NCBI RefSeq assembly: GCF_000372965.1
Contig: NZ_KB890024.1
Span: 3,226,839-3,290,838 of the forward strand
Direction of reading: 5' to 3'
From: Hoeflea sp. 108
GTDB taxonomy: Bacteria > Pseudomonadota > Alphaproteobacteria > Rhizobiales > Rhizobiaceae
DNA length: 64,000 bases
Position 1 is the first letter of the stretch. Each line of letters begins with the position of its first letter. The notes under the pieces were generated by a model, which had not been told where the DNA came from, ran no database searches, and was given only the letters and a program-made list of their open reading frames with translations. The position numbers and the translations under genes are program-made. Shown piece by piece: positions 25,395 to 34,038 of the stretch.

Positions 25395-26700
25395 TGGTCT
25401 GCACATCCATGACCAGCGAGCCGGCCGTGAACGGGTATGGCGAGCGATGTTCGAGGCACAGGCGGCTGTCGGTGCTCCAGTCGCTGGACACCGACATCAT
25501 GTCGGCGTCGAAGCTGTTGAACAGCGTGTTCGCAGCGATCGGCTTGTCGCCCTTGGTCACCGTCAGGCGGCGGAGGCTGTCGAAGTCCTTGCCGACGCGC
25601 AGGCCGTCCAGCATCGTTTTCACAAGATACAGGCCGAGCTGCGCCACCCGCTTCTTCTTGAACAGCGCCGTGCCGTTGGCAGCCCCATAAGCCAGCTTCG
25701 TCGACTTCCAGCGCCCGACATAAGGCAGCCCGATGACGACCGCCTTGCCGGCCGGTTGCGCCGGCAGGATCACCTGGCCCGCGGTCACGGGATAAAGATT
25801 GTCCTGGTCATGGAGTGCTGCGCCATCGACCCACACGGTCACGCCCTTGCCTTGCAGATGCGGCACGGCAAATGTCGTCTGCCCCGCTGTCGTGGTGAAG
25901 CGCGTGAAGCCGTCGGCGAGGCAGTTGGTCTTGCCGCCGCGGCAGTCCTTCAGGTCGGCCAGCCGTTCGAGCCGCTGCGTGCCGTTGCGCACGATGGCGA
26001 AATAGACATTGTCCTGGCCCTTGCCCCGGCAGGCGATGACCTGCCTGAACTGGCCGTCGGTGACCACGCGCGACCAGGCAACTACCTTCTGCGAGGGACG
26101 GTATGTCAGGGCGCGCGCTTCGCCGTTTTCGAGAATGAACCACACGACCGTATCGGGTTGGCGCTGCACGGCGACGCTGACGACAGGAGAGCCATCGCAG
26201 ATCTCCTCGTGCATTTCCGTCAAGTCCATCGCGCTGTAGTCCAGCGTGCCCTGCTCGGCGATCAGCGCGAAAACGCTGAGCCCGGTGCTCTGCACGAAGA
26301 TGCCGTCCTTGTCGCATTTGACCGAGCGCAGGTCGTAGCTGCCTTGCGTCGATCCATCGACCGGAAACCAGCTCGACGCCGTCAGCGGCTCGTCGAAGCT
26401 CGACGACTTGATCGAAATCTCGGAATTGTCGGTGCCGGCGATGAGGCGCTGCAGGCCGAGCAGCCAGAGGATGCCCCTGTCGGTGCTGGCGCCGATCGAG
26501 CGGTAGATCGGGGCGCTGTCGCCCTCGACATTGTCGTCGAAGCTGTGGAAGGCGTCAGGCACCGAGCCATGCACGAAGTCGCCCTTGCCCCAGTAGAGAC
26601 GGCCGCCGAAAGCCTCGATGCCCCACGGCCAGCCGTCATAATCGGACCATGTCGAAAAATCCCATTCGAATGTAGGGCTTAGCGAGTAGAAACGGCTCAC
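25387..26700 (-). CDS. Tail tubular protein B-like, N-terminally short
   Basis: A 437-residue product matching the C-terminal half of podoviral tail tube B (nozzle) proteins: WSDYDGWPWGIEAFGGRLYW, GSVPDAFHSFDD, GTDNSEISIKSSSFDEPLT, ADLKDCRGG, VPHLQGKGVTVWVDG and VVIGLPYVGRWKSTKLAY. Full-length relatives are typically much longer and carry about 250 or more residues before the WSDY segment. Here an in-frame TGA lies 6 bases before the ATG, and there is no ribosome binding site. The missing N-terminus and absence of any tail tube A gene between capsid and this gene suggest a deletion, so the virion nozzle would be incomplete. Confidence 0.78.
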   Translation of the reverse strand: MSRFYSLSPTFEWDFSTWSDYDGWPWGIEAFGGRLYWGKGDFVHGSVPDAFHSFDDNVEGDSAPIYRSIGASTDRGILWLLGLQRLIAGTDNSEISIKSSSFDEPLTASSWFPVDGSTQGSYDLRSVKCDKDGIFVQSTGLSVFALIAEQGTLDYSAMDLTEMHEEICDGSPVVSVAVQRQPDTVVWFILENGEARALTYRPSQKVVAWSRVVTDGQFRQVIACRGKGQDNVYFAIVRNGTQRLERLADLKDCRGGKTNCLADGFTRFTTTAGQTTFAVPHLQGKGVTVWVDGAALHDQDNLYPVTAGQVILPAQPAGKAVVIGLPYVGRWKSTKLAYGAANGTALFKKKRVAQLGLYLVKTMLDGLRVGKDFDSLRRLTVTKGDKPIAANTLFNSFDADMMSVSSDWSTDSRLCLEHRSPYPFTAGSLVMDVQTNG

Positions 26701-26720
26701 CGTGGATCAAAGGGAAATGG

Positions 26721-26744
26721 AAAAGGGAGGCCCGAAAGCCTCCC
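26721..26744 (-). terminator. Intrinsic terminator after the head genes
   Basis: Stem GGGAGGC / GCCTCCC with a 6-base loop. Read on the minus strand it is followed by TTTT. It sits after the capsid and small head protein, where T7 also has its main terminator after gene 10. Confidence 0.8.
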
Positions 26745-26762
26745 CCGTTGCCTTGGCCGGCG

Positions 26763-27071
26763 TTAGTCGGTGTCGGTCGCCGTGATGGCGAGGCCGTCGG
26801 TCAGGTCGATGCCGAGACCGTCGGCGCCGGTCTTTTCGTCGATCACCCAGCAATGGTTGATCGCCGTCACCGGGCCGGACAGCGTGGTCGTGCGGGTGCG
26901 CACGATGACGATGTCGCCCTGGCGTGCGCCCCTGGCGAAACCGTCGCTGATGAAGTTGTTGGTGTTGACCGTCGCGATGGCGTCCACGGTGTCCAGCAGC
27001 CACTGTTTCATGGTGCTGGGGCCCGAAAGGCCATCGCTCAGGAGCTTGAAGCCGTTGGTATCATAAGCCAT
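26763..27071 (-). CDS. Small head protein, hypothetical
   Basis: A 102-residue product (MAYDTNGFKLLSDGLSGPS start, then beta-rich RQGDIVIVRTRTTTLSGPVT). AGGAGG lies 7 bases before ATG 27071. It follows the capsid gene by 12 bases. Beta-rich, small and adjacent to the capsid, it may decorate or stabilise the head; this is inferred from position only. Confidence 0.65.
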   Translation of the reverse strand: MAYDTNGFKLLSDGLSGPSTMKQWLLDTVDAIATVNTNNFISDGFARGARQGDIVIVRTRTTTLSGPVTAINHCWVIDEKTGADGLGIDLTDGLAITATDTD

Positions 27072-27083
27072 GTGCAAGCCTCC

Positions 27084-27917
27084 TTACGAGAATGCAGCGG
27101 TGTCGTCGGTGACGACCTTGATCACGCCGGCCTGCTGCAGGATGGTGGCGCCGTCGTAGATGGTGGCGCGGTCGAAGGAGTAATCGTCCTCGCCGTTGTA
27201 GCCCGCATCGACCTTGACATCGCCGGCGATGGCATGACCCACGGCAGGCTTTGCGAAGATGAAGTTGGACGCCGTTGCCGTGCCCTTGCCGGGCAGGCCG
27301 TTGTGCATGATGTGCTTGGCGCCGAGCCAGATTTTCGGCTTGTCGAGCGCCAGGCCGACGAGTGGCTTGGCATCGATGTAGTCGGCCGACTTGAACTCCT
27401 GGAAGGTCAGGAGGCGAGCCCATGCCTTGGGGGTCCACAGGCAGGTGATCTCGTTGCCGACCATGACGTCGAGCTCGAAAAGCTCGGTCAGCGCATCGAC
27501 GGTCTTGCCATAGGTCAGGGTCTGGGCCGCGCCGCCGGCATAAGAGTTGGTGGCGGCAGCCAGCGCGTCGATGATGGTGTGGTCGATTTCACGCGAGGCC
27601 GTGAGCGCGCTGGCGTTCTGCATCGCCTCGCGCAGGTTCGCCGGTGCGGTGAACACGTCGAAGCCGGTGCGGGTCTCCTTGGTGTGCTTTTCTTCCAGCG
27701 TCACCGTCGGCTGCGTGTCGGCGCGGTTGCGCGACGGGATGAGCCCGTTGGTGCCGCGCCTGGTCATGCGGCCGGCAGCGCCCTGGAGCGCAAACGACGC
27801 CGTCAGGCCACTGATCATGAGTTCCTTGGTGACGCAGTCCTTGAGGTAGGTTTCGCCGCGCTGAAAGGCGACGACCCACTCATCACGGTACTGGGTTTTC
27901 GTGATGGCATAGGCCAT
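27084..27917 (-). CDS. Major capsid protein
   Basis: A 277-residue product starting MAYAITKTQYRDEWVVAFQR. Order between scaffold and tail genes, high A/T/G content, a mid-protein helix (LREAMQNASALTASREIDHT) and the strand-rich end (AGYNGEDDYSFDRATIYDGA) fit an HK97-fold capsid. AAGGA lies 9 bases before ATG 27917. Hundreds of copies would build the head around the scaffold. The C-terminus VIKVVTDDTAAFS is intact. Confidence 0.82.
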   Translation of the reverse strand: MAYAITKTQYRDEWVVAFQRGETYLKDCVTKELMISGLTASFALQGAAGRMTRRGTNGLIPSRNRADTQPTVTLEEKHTKETRTGFDVFTAPANLREAMQNASALTASREIDHTIIDALAAATNSYAGGAAQTLTYGKTVDALTELFELDVMVGNEITCLWTPKAWARLLTFQEFKSADYIDAKPLVGLALDKPKIWLGAKHIMHNGLPGKGTATASNFIFAKPAVGHAIAGDVKVDAGYNGEDDYSFDRATIYDGATILQQAGVIKVVTDDTAAFS

Positions 27918-28112
27918 TTTTGAATTCCTTCGATGATGATTGGAGGGGGTCTTCCAGCCGTGATCAGGGTGCCGCATCAGGGCTTTCGCGGGATGCCGCG
28001 CCGAAGCACGGGGCCGCTACTCGCGCCTGGCGCGGGGCATCACATCAGCTTGCATTGAGGCAGGGTGCGGGGCCGGAAACCGGGATGCCGCGTTGTTATG
28101 AAGGCGCCCGGA

Positions 28113-29027
28113 TCACGTGCGGGCGCTGACCTTTTCGAGCTGGGCGTAGATCTTCGTCAGCTTGCCCTGGACGTCGTCGCTCTTGAACTTTTCGGGGTTT
28201 GCGACGCGCAGCGCCAGAAGCTCCTGCTTCTGCGCTTCCAGCGTCTTGCCCGTCGCCTCGATGTCGCCGGTGAGGATGGCCGTCGAGCCGTAATAGTCGG
28301 CGCCGATGGTCGCCATCATCTTGACGAATGGCAGGCTGTCCTGCAGGCGCGAGCCGTCCATGAGGCGCAGGCTCATCATCTCGCCGAAACCGTCCTGGCC
28401 GAGATGCGCCTTCATCAGCTCCTGTGCCGCGCCGATCTGGCCGTCATAGTCGCCGCCCCATTCGGCGCGAAGGGTCTTCTGCGTTTCGCCGGCGACCCTG
28501 GCGAGCTGGGCATTGAGGTCCTGGGCCTGGGCGGCGGCGAAATCCTGATACCAGTCGAGTGCGGCGGCTGCCATCTTCGGCGGGACGTTGCGTTCATGCA
28601 TCGCCGCCTTGAAGTCGGACAGGATCGCCTTGTCGGCGTCGGTGACCTCGAAGCCGTCGCGGAACGCGCCCGGATACTCAGTTGCGTCTTGCGGGATGCC
28701 GTTGGCCTCGCGATAGGCCATGACCTCTTCTGATGTCGAAGCGTCGGTCAGCTCGATTTGCCGGCCGCCGTTCTTGGCGTTTTTGTAGCCCTCGCGGAAC
28801 GCCTTCGAAATCTCGTCGGTCGACCTGTAGCGCTCGAGCTGCTTCATCATGGCGGCGTCGCCGCCGGCGAGCTGTTCGCGCAGCGACTGAAGCGCCGCGT
28901 CCGGAGCAGCGCCCGGGGCCGGAGCCTGGGCCGACGCGGGTGTTGCCGCCGGATCAGGGTTTGGCGCGACAGGCGTTGCGCTCGTCGGCTGGTTTGCCGC
29001 TGCGGTGGTCATGGGCTGGTCGGTCAT
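28113..29027 (-). CDS. Scaffolding protein (capsid assembly)
   Basis: A 304-residue product with a disordered P/A-rich N-terminus (AAPDAALQSLREQLAGGDAA), a charged helical centre (WYQDFAAAQAQDLNAQLARV) and a helical basic end (GKLTKIYAQLEKVSART), as in podoviral scaffolds that guide capsid assembly and then leave. The motif AYREANGIPQDATEYP recurs in relatives. AGGTGAG precedes ATG 29027. It overlaps the upstream Bbp19-like gene by 74 bases, in a different frame. Confidence 0.78.
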   Translation of the reverse strand: MTDQPMTTAAANQPTSATPVAPNPDPAATPASAQAPAPGAAPDAALQSLREQLAGGDAAMMKQLERYRSTDEISKAFREGYKNAKNGGRQIELTDASTSEEVMAYREANGIPQDATEYPGAFRDGFEVTDADKAILSDFKAAMHERNVPPKMAAAALDWYQDFAAAQAQDLNAQLARVAGETQKTLRAEWGGDYDGQIGAAQELMKAHLGQDGFGEMMSLRLMDGSRLQDSLPFVKMMATIGADYYGSTAILTGDIEATGKTLEAQKQELLALRVANPEKFKSDDVQGKLTKIYAQLEKVSART

Positions 29028-29343
29028 TGCTCTCACCTGTCAAAATGGAAAGGGAATGGGTGATCAGCTTCCTGATCTGGAAGCCGACATGCTGCTTTCC
29101 GGCGGCAAAAGAGCTGTCGCGCTCGCCGCCATGCTCGGCCGGCATCCAGGCCGGCTGGTGCAGGCCGCAAATGTGCAGGATCGCACCGAGTGCGCGCTTT
29201 TGCTGGTCCTCATTGGCGATGCCGGCGGCGAGCGCCTGCAGTGCTGCGCAATCGGCCTTGCGGATTTCCAGGTCGTTGCGCGGCATCTCATTGTCGGGGC
29301 GAACAGTGAGAGGATGCCAGGGGCGATAATGTTTGTGGGTCAT
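28954..29343 (-). CDS. Bbp19-like phage protein
   Basis: A 129-residue product. The core ALGAILHICGLHQPAW followed by SSFAAGKQHVGFQIRKLI follows the pattern of the Bbp19-like family, small proteins encoded just after the portal in several podoviruses. The ATG overlaps the portal stop as ATGA. The last 25 codons overlap the scaffold start, so part of the C-terminus may be constrained by both frames. Function unknown. Confidence 0.65.
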   Translation of the reverse strand: MTHKHYRPWHPLTVRPDNEMPRNDLEIRKADCAALQALAAGIANEDQQKRALGAILHICGLHQPAWMPAEHGGERDSSFAAGKQHVGFQIRKLITHSLSILTGESNDRPAHDHRSGKPADERNACRAKP

Positions 29344-31010
29344 TGTCCAAGTGCAGCCCGGATCGACTGCGCTGCGTCCCCGACCTGGGTGGCGACCGCA
29401 GCACCATCGCCGACCTGCTGCATCTGCTGCTGCTCGGCCATGGCCTGCTGCGCCTGCTGGCGGTTGGCCGCCGCCTGCTCGGCGTCGATCAGCCAGTCGG
29501 CGCGGCCGCCGGGCACCGCAGCAAAGGCGTCGCGGAACATGGTGCGGGCGTCGACCTCGCCGGCAAGCGACGGATCGAGCGCCACACCCGCCTGCAACAC
29601 GCCGGCACTTTCCTGGAAGGCGTTCAGCACCTGGCGGTCACGGGCTTCCTTCAGCACATTGTTGAACTCGTACTGAATGGTCTGGCCAAGCAGGATGTCG
29701 GGCATGTCCAAGGGAACGCCGTTGCGGTCGACCGGGCCATAGCCGCCGGCCCGCATCACCTTTTCGGTGGTCAGGTCGAGTACCGCACCTGTCCATTCAT
29801 GCTCGATGGGGCCGAACAGCGGCATGGCGTTGCGGATCCATTCCTGGACGCGCTGCGCCGCCTCATAGGCCGTCATGGTCTTGTCGGCCTGCGCGATCGG
29901 CTGGAGCTTGCTCAGGAAGAACGCATCGCCGAGCTGGTTGCGCTGGTCGTTGATCAGATCGATGCCCAGGCCGACATTCTTGCCGAGGTCGAGCACGCGC
30001 AGTGCAGCGCCCAGGCGTTCGTCATATTCGCTGTCGATGAAGGTCACGCCATTGGCGCCGAGGTCGATGGGCGACAGGACGGCGTCCTGCGTGGCGATCA
30101 GCGGCGGGTCGACCTGCTTTTCGCCGGCCTCGATGATCGTCATCTTCATGCGCTGCAACATGCGGCTTTCGGTCAGCCCGATCGAGGCTGCCGTCGAAAC
30201 CGCATAAAACTTGCCCGACAAGAGCCACCAGCGCGGCACCACGTAGTCGAAAGTGAAGGCCGGCAGCTCCTGGAGAATGGTGCCGTCTTCGCTGACATAG
30301 ACGTCAGCCCATCTGGCGCCCCTGGGGAATTTGCGGTGCGGCTCGTAAAGTTCCAGCGGAATGAAGATGTGGCGGACCTTGAAGGTCGTCTTGAGGTCCT
30401 TGTCGCGCAGCGCGTTCTTCACCGCCTGGGGAAGTTTCGCCTCGCCAAAAAGGTGGGCCATGGCCGCGGCCGTCATGTCGCATTTGCGGTGGACATGGTT
30501 GACCTGGCCGTCGGGCCCCTCCTGCCCGGCCATGTGCTTGGGGTGATGGCAGCGGTAGAGCAGGTTGTCGCGGTTTTTGTTGTAGCTGACCTGCAGCCAG
30601 CCCATGCCGAAGGTGGCGAAGTCATGTTCGACCTGCTGGGCGGCGCGGCGAAAGCCGCTGTCGCGCGAGTTCAGGATGGCGCTGTTGACGTCGGTCATGA
30701 ATTCGAGGAACGACGCCGCCGCGCGATCGCGCCCGACGCTCTTGTTGGACGCCGCCGCCTTGAACCACTGGCGGCCGTCGGGCCGCACCATCGAGCCGAT
30801 CTGGTCGCCAAGCTCGCGCCGCATCAAGACAGGCGTGGCGTCGGTCAGATGCGCGGCAAACTCCTGGCCCAGCACGATATCGGTCGTGAAATCGGCCCGC
30901 TCGGGATACAGGAACTCGGCGATTTCCTGGTACAGGCTGTCGAGCGAGCCCTTCGCGGCGAAAAGGCGCGCATCGATCTCCATCAGGTCGCGGCCTGCCT
31001 GATCGCTCAT
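29340..31010 (-). CDS. Portal (head-tail connector) protein
   Basis: A 556-residue protein of the T7 gp8/podoviral portal type, forming the dodecameric ring at the DNA vertex. Seen: SLDSLYQEIAEFLYPERADF at the start, DQIGSMVRPDGRQWFKA, FATFGMGWLQV, VVPRWWLLSGKFYAVSTA, NQLGDAFFLSKLQPIAQADK and the end helix rich in glutamine (ANRQQAQQAMAEQQQMQQVG). Length is normal. The start overlaps the small upstream gene by one base. Confidence 0.88.
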   Translation of the reverse strand: MSDQAGRDLMEIDARLFAAKGSLDSLYQEIAEFLYPERADFTTDIVLGQEFAAHLTDATPVLMRRELGDQIGSMVRPDGRQWFKAAASNKSVGRDRAAASFLEFMTDVNSAILNSRDSGFRRAAQQVEHDFATFGMGWLQVSYNKNRDNLLYRCHHPKHMAGQEGPDGQVNHVHRKCDMTAAAMAHLFGEAKLPQAVKNALRDKDLKTTFKVRHIFIPLELYEPHRKFPRGARWADVYVSEDGTILQELPAFTFDYVVPRWWLLSGKFYAVSTAASIGLTESRMLQRMKMTIIEAGEKQVDPPLIATQDAVLSPIDLGANGVTFIDSEYDERLGAALRVLDLGKNVGLGIDLINDQRNQLGDAFFLSKLQPIAQADKTMTAYEAAQRVQEWIRNAMPLFGPIEHEWTGAVLDLTTEKVMRAGGYGPVDRNGVPLDMPDILLGQTIQYEFNNVLKEARDRQVLNAFQESAGVLQAGVALDPSLAGEVDARTMFRDAFAAVPGGRADWLIDAEQAAANRQQAQQAMAEQQQMQQVGDGAAVATQVGDAAQSIRAALGQ

Positions 31011-31225
31011 CAGACAGCCCCGAGCGTTCCGCGCGAGAACTCGCGTCCGATGGTGCCGGGCACGGGCGCCAGGCGGTCTGTGGCGGCACTGCTCTTGGCC
31101 GCCGGCGCCAGCGAGCGCGTCCGGCTGCGCTGGCGCTTGGCCAACGGGTCCTCTGGGTCCGGCATCGTCGCCGGCGGCTCCGGCTCGGGATAGGACTGCT
31201 TCTTGCTTCCGAAAAGTCCGCTCAT
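31010..31225 (-). CDS. Small basic phage protein between terminase and portal
   Basis: A 71-residue P/S/R-rich, probably disordered product (MSGLFGSKKQSYPEPEPPAT start). The ATG overlaps the terminase stop as ATGA and its end abuts the portal, so it is translated in the same message. Similar tiny genes occupy this slot in related prophages; no function is known. Confidence 0.65.
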   Translation of the reverse strand: MSGLFGSKKQSYPEPEPPATMPDPEDPLAKRQRSRTRSLAPAAKSSAATDRLAPVPGTIGREFSRGTLGAV

Positions 31226-32796
31226 GGGCGTTTTCCTCGCAGTTTGGCCTTCAGGGTACTGTTCGATGTCACCGACTGGAGCCGCATCCTCGATTGCTCC
31301 CGCCGCTCCTGCGCTGCCTTGGGGCGCTTGAGACCGCTGAGGCCTGATGCCGACAGCATGATCGTGGTGTCGCCCTTGTCGGGCGAGCGGCCGAGCTGTT
31401 CGCGCATCAGCTCCTTGGGCAGGACGAGAATTTGCTCAGCACCGCCGCCGGAGCGGATTTCGAAGCGGAAGGCGGCCAGGTCGGCCTCGAGCTCGGGATC
31501 GGGCGGCAGCGCGATCCGCGAGCCATAGGCCGGATCGAGCTGTTCGCGGAACTGCCACACGGCCTGCGCCCTGAGATTGGCGAAGCCGTAAAGCCCCTCG
31601 CGCGTCGACGAGACCGAGCCATTGCCGCCCTTGAAGCCGAAACAGTCGATGTCGGCATGGGCAAGCTGGGTCAGCGTGTCGCCGCCATACCCGCCGCCGG
31701 CATCGACGACGACGCGGCAGCGGTCGCGCATGTGCTTGATGATGAGGCCGGCGACCGTCGGCCCGTCGGGTGTGTCCTTGCCGGGATAGCTGGCGAAGCG
31801 CGAATACCACCAGTCGCGCCGGCTCTGGATCTGCGTCTTGTCGGGTCCGCCCTGGGCGATGTCGGCGGCGACCGCCGTCATCGGCATGTCGGGCGGGTTG
31901 TCGGTCCAGCGTGCCTGCGCCTGCCTGATCCAGTCGGTCGGGATGACTTGCCAGGGATCGTCCTTGCCGTCGGGCTCGAACGAGCCGTAGCGCAGGCGCT
32001 CGCGGATGTCGTCGGGCAGGCCTTCGAGCTGCGCGGCGTAGCCGGTCGCCATCAGGTCGGGATTGTCCTCGAGATGCGAGCGGATGAAGGTTCGGGACCT
32101 GGGGCGTTCACCCTTGGGCCCGACATAATCGGCCTCGACTTCGCGGTCCTCGCCGCCGATGGTCGTGAACCATCTCAGTTCGCCTGACGCGGCCGGGTTT
32201 GGATGGCTCCTGTCGAGCCATGGCGCCCAGTATCTGACGACCCACATGCCCTCGGCCGAGGTCGGCGGGTTACCGGTGGCAACGACACGGCAGCGCCGTC
32301 CCTGCGCATCGCGCAGCCAGCCGATAATGTAGCGATACTGGCTCTCGGTGAACTGGGTGATCTCGTCGAAGGCCTTCAGCCGGTGGGCGCGGCCCTGGTA
32401 TTTTTCCTTGTCGGCCTCATGCGGCACGCCGCCGAGCTCGATCTTGCCGCCATTGGCCAGGCGCCAGACATGCGACTGGCTGTTGTAGCCGTCGCGGCCG
32501 CCGAGCATCCGGGTAAGCTCGTCCTCGATGCCCTTGAGCTGGGTCGCCTGCCGGCGCAGGATCAGCGCCGGCTGGTATTCCTCGAGCGCCAGGCCGCAGA
32601 TCAGCGTCGTCTTGCCGCCGCCGGCCGCACCGCCATAGAAGGTTTCATCGGCCTTGGAGAGCCAGGCCTCGGTCTGCGGCCCGGGATTGGGGATCATGTA
32701 GCGGCCGGCCGACGCCTTCACCGCCTCGTCGATCACTTCCTGGCGCGCCTGCTGGGGCAGCGCGTCGAGGGCGGCCAGCACCTCACTGAGCTGCAC
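31222..32796 (-). CDS. Terminase large subunit
   Basis: A 524-residue packaging motor. Walker A is FYGGAAGGGKTTL (about residues 53-65), preceded by a conserved adenine-binding region, and the Walker B-like acidic motif is LKAFDEITQF (about 140-149). RVVATGNPPTSAEGMW is the coupling region. The nuclease half contains AVAADIAQGGPDKT and VVVDAGGGYGGDT, the expected metal-binding aspartates. Length is normal and no damage is seen. It overlaps the small subunit by 14 bases. Confidence 0.92.
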   Translation of the reverse strand: MQLSEVLAALDALPQQARQEVIDEAVKASAGRYMIPNPGPQTEAWLSKADETFYGGAAGGGKTTLICGLALEEYQPALILRRQATQLKGIEDELTRMLGGRDGYNSQSHVWRLANGGKIELGGVPHEADKEKYQGRAHRLKAFDEITQFTESQYRYIIGWLRDAQGRRCRVVATGNPPTSAEGMWVVRYWAPWLDRSHPNPAASGELRWFTTIGGEDREVEADYVGPKGERPRSRTFIRSHLEDNPDLMATGYAAQLEGLPDDIRERLRYGSFEPDGKDDPWQVIPTDWIRQAQARWTDNPPDMPMTAVAADIAQGGPDKTQIQSRRDWWYSRFASYPGKDTPDGPTVAGLIIKHMRDRCRVVVDAGGGYGGDTLTQLAHADIDCFGFKGGNGSVSSTREGLYGFANLRAQAVWQFREQLDPAYGSRIALPPDPELEADLAAFRFEIRSGGGAEQILVLPKELMREQLGRSPDKGDTTIMLSASGLSGLKRPKAAQERREQSRMRLQSVTSNSTLKAKLRGKRP

Positions 32797-33295
32797 TGTT
32801 CAGTCCCTGCGCCAGGAGGAAGGCGACGCGGCGGGCAATGTCGTTCTTGGACAGCTCGTCCATGGGAGCTGCGAGGCCAGCACCATCCTTGCCCGTCACC
32901 TCCGCCTTGTCGGCAAGGCCGAGCTCGCGGGCGATGATGCTGGTGTTCAATAGATCGGCCGCCGCACCTTCGAATTTCTGCGTCCGGATGATCGCCTCGA
33001 CGCGCGCGGTGACGTCGTCGAAGCCGTCACGCTCGCCGTAATTGTCCCATGTCCTGCGGGCGATGCCGAGGAAGATGCAGAGACCCGAAATGGTCATCGC
33101 CCGCATCCTTTCGATCATCTCGACCTTGACCTCGCCCTGATAGGCAAAGGGCCTGGCTTCATGGAGCGGGTTCGCCTCGACCCATTCGAAATATTCGGTG
33201 CATGCCTGCCAAAGTTCGTCGGAGTTGGCGAAGATCGGGGCACGGCCATGAGAGCTGCGCACCTTCCAGAACTGGTTACCTGATGGTGCGGGCAT
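32783..33295 (-). CDS. Terminase small subunit, P22 gp3-like
   Basis: A 170-residue DNA-recognition subunit: NQFWKVRSSHGRAPIFANSD, LWQACTEYFEWVEANPLHE, MRAMTISGLCIFLGIARRTW, IRTQKFEGAAADLLNTSII and ARELGLADKAEVTGKDG. This is the P22 gp3/DNA-packaging small subunit pattern. It recognises the pac site and feeds DNA to the large subunit. First gene of the late region; no clear promoter is seen in the 160 bases upstream. Confidence 0.88.
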   Translation of the reverse strand: MPAPSGNQFWKVRSSHGRAPIFANSDELWQACTEYFEWVEANPLHEARPFAYQGEVKVEMIERMRAMTISGLCIFLGIARRTWDNYGERDGFDDVTARVEAIIRTQKFEGAAADLLNTSIIARELGLADKAEVTGKDGAGLAAPMDELSKNDIARRVAFLLAQGLNSAAQ

Positions 33296-33454
33296 GGGGG
33301 GACCTTTCGGGGCGGTGGATCGGGGACGGCCATCCCGTGGTGGATACTGCCGGGATGCCCCTATGCGGTTGTACTTCGCCTATTGCCGTGGCGAGCCAGC
33401 TTTGCTTTGTTGCGCTGGATTTTTCTTGTTGTTCAGAGGACGAACATTTTTCAA

Positions 33455-33652
33455 ATGGATATGTCGAAGGTCGTTGCCATCGGTCTGAGTGCGCTTTTGT
33501 TTGGCGCGATATTCTGGTTCATCGGCAGATTGAACCAACGCAAAGCATCGCAGATGATCGAGGTCGGTGTGGCCAACACTGAAGCCGTTCGAGAAAACAC
33601 CGCTGCCGTGCGTGAGCTCATCGCGAAGCTTGATCGCCTAAAGGGCCTTTGA
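33455..33652 (+). CDS. Small membrane-anchored coiled-coil protein
   Basis: A 65-residue product from ATG 33455: one membrane helix (VVAIGLSALLFGAIFWFIG) then a coiled segment (IEVGVANTEAVRENTAAVRE, LIAKLDRLKGL). Frames upstream to 33383 are open but lack support. Divergent from the terminase genes, so it lies just outside the phage late operon. Function unknown. Confidence 0.55.
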   Translation: MDMSKVVAIGLSALLFGAIFWFIGRLNQRKASQMIEVGVANTEAVRENTAAVRELIAKLDRLKGL

Positions 33653-33765
33653 TTCCGAAATGAATTCATGTGAGGCAGGTCCAAAGCTGATTTGGCGTGC
33701 TCCCAGCGTATCGTTGGCTGGGCTGCGTTCAGGGCGATGAAGCGCTGCTGCTTGGGGGGCGATCT

Positions 33766-34038
33766 ATGGCTGACGAGACTTCAAGTTTGACGGCCGAGCA
33801 GATCAGGCTCGACAGAATGCTCACGCGTGGCGTCGTGTATTCGATTATCTGGCTCGCCGGTCTCGGATCCTGCTATGCCCTTTACCAGGGCATCATGGCG
33901 CGCCGGATGCTCAGGGCAAATCCAGCGCTCGAAGGACAGGGCCGCGCCTGGTGGTGCATCATCGCCGGCGGGATCGGGGCCCTGACCCTGTTTGCAATTC
34001 TCGCCATCGGCATTTTCAACGCGGCGATACGACCCTGA
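33766..34038 (+). CDS. Two-helix membrane protein
   Basis: A 90-residue product (MADETSSLTAEQIRLDRML start) with segments VVYSIIWLAGLGSCYALYQG and AWWCIIAGGIGALTLFAILA. GGGGGG lies 8 bases before ATG 33766. No recognised family. Confidence 0.65.
   Translation: MADETSSLTAEQIRLDRMLTRGVVYSIIWLAGLGSCYALYQGIMARRMLRANPALEGQGRAWWCIIAGGIGALTLFAILAIGIFNAAIRP

Larger units (their letters stand above)
6939..33295 (-). mobile_element. T7-like (podovirus-type) prophage, late gene region
   Basis: A single minus-strand late region in the order terminase small, terminase large, small protein, portal, Bbp19-like, scaffold, capsid, small head protein, terminator, tail tube B, gp13-, gp14-, gp15- and gp16-like internal virion proteins, tail fibre, fibre-associated protein, LamG protein, GH19 endolysin, holin, Rz-like, Rz1-like, DUF1515 protein. 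Many adjacent genes share ATGA or TGATG overlaps. No integrase, repressor, DNA or RNA polymerase, primase or helicase is seen within the window. Lesions are present: missing tail tube A, short tail tube B, frameshifted LamG protein. Cargo genes on the opposite strand interrupt it at 9.1-12.8 kb and 16.4-18.9 kb. The exact ends are not defined because no attachment repeats or target tRNA are visible. Confidence 0.88.

Noticed and set aside
29343..31193. 616-codon open frame on the plus strand over the portal gene
   Set aside because: Exact antisense shadow of the portal and neighbouring genes in high-GC DNA; the peptide has no domain and is rich in V/R/A/D in the pattern of shadow frames.
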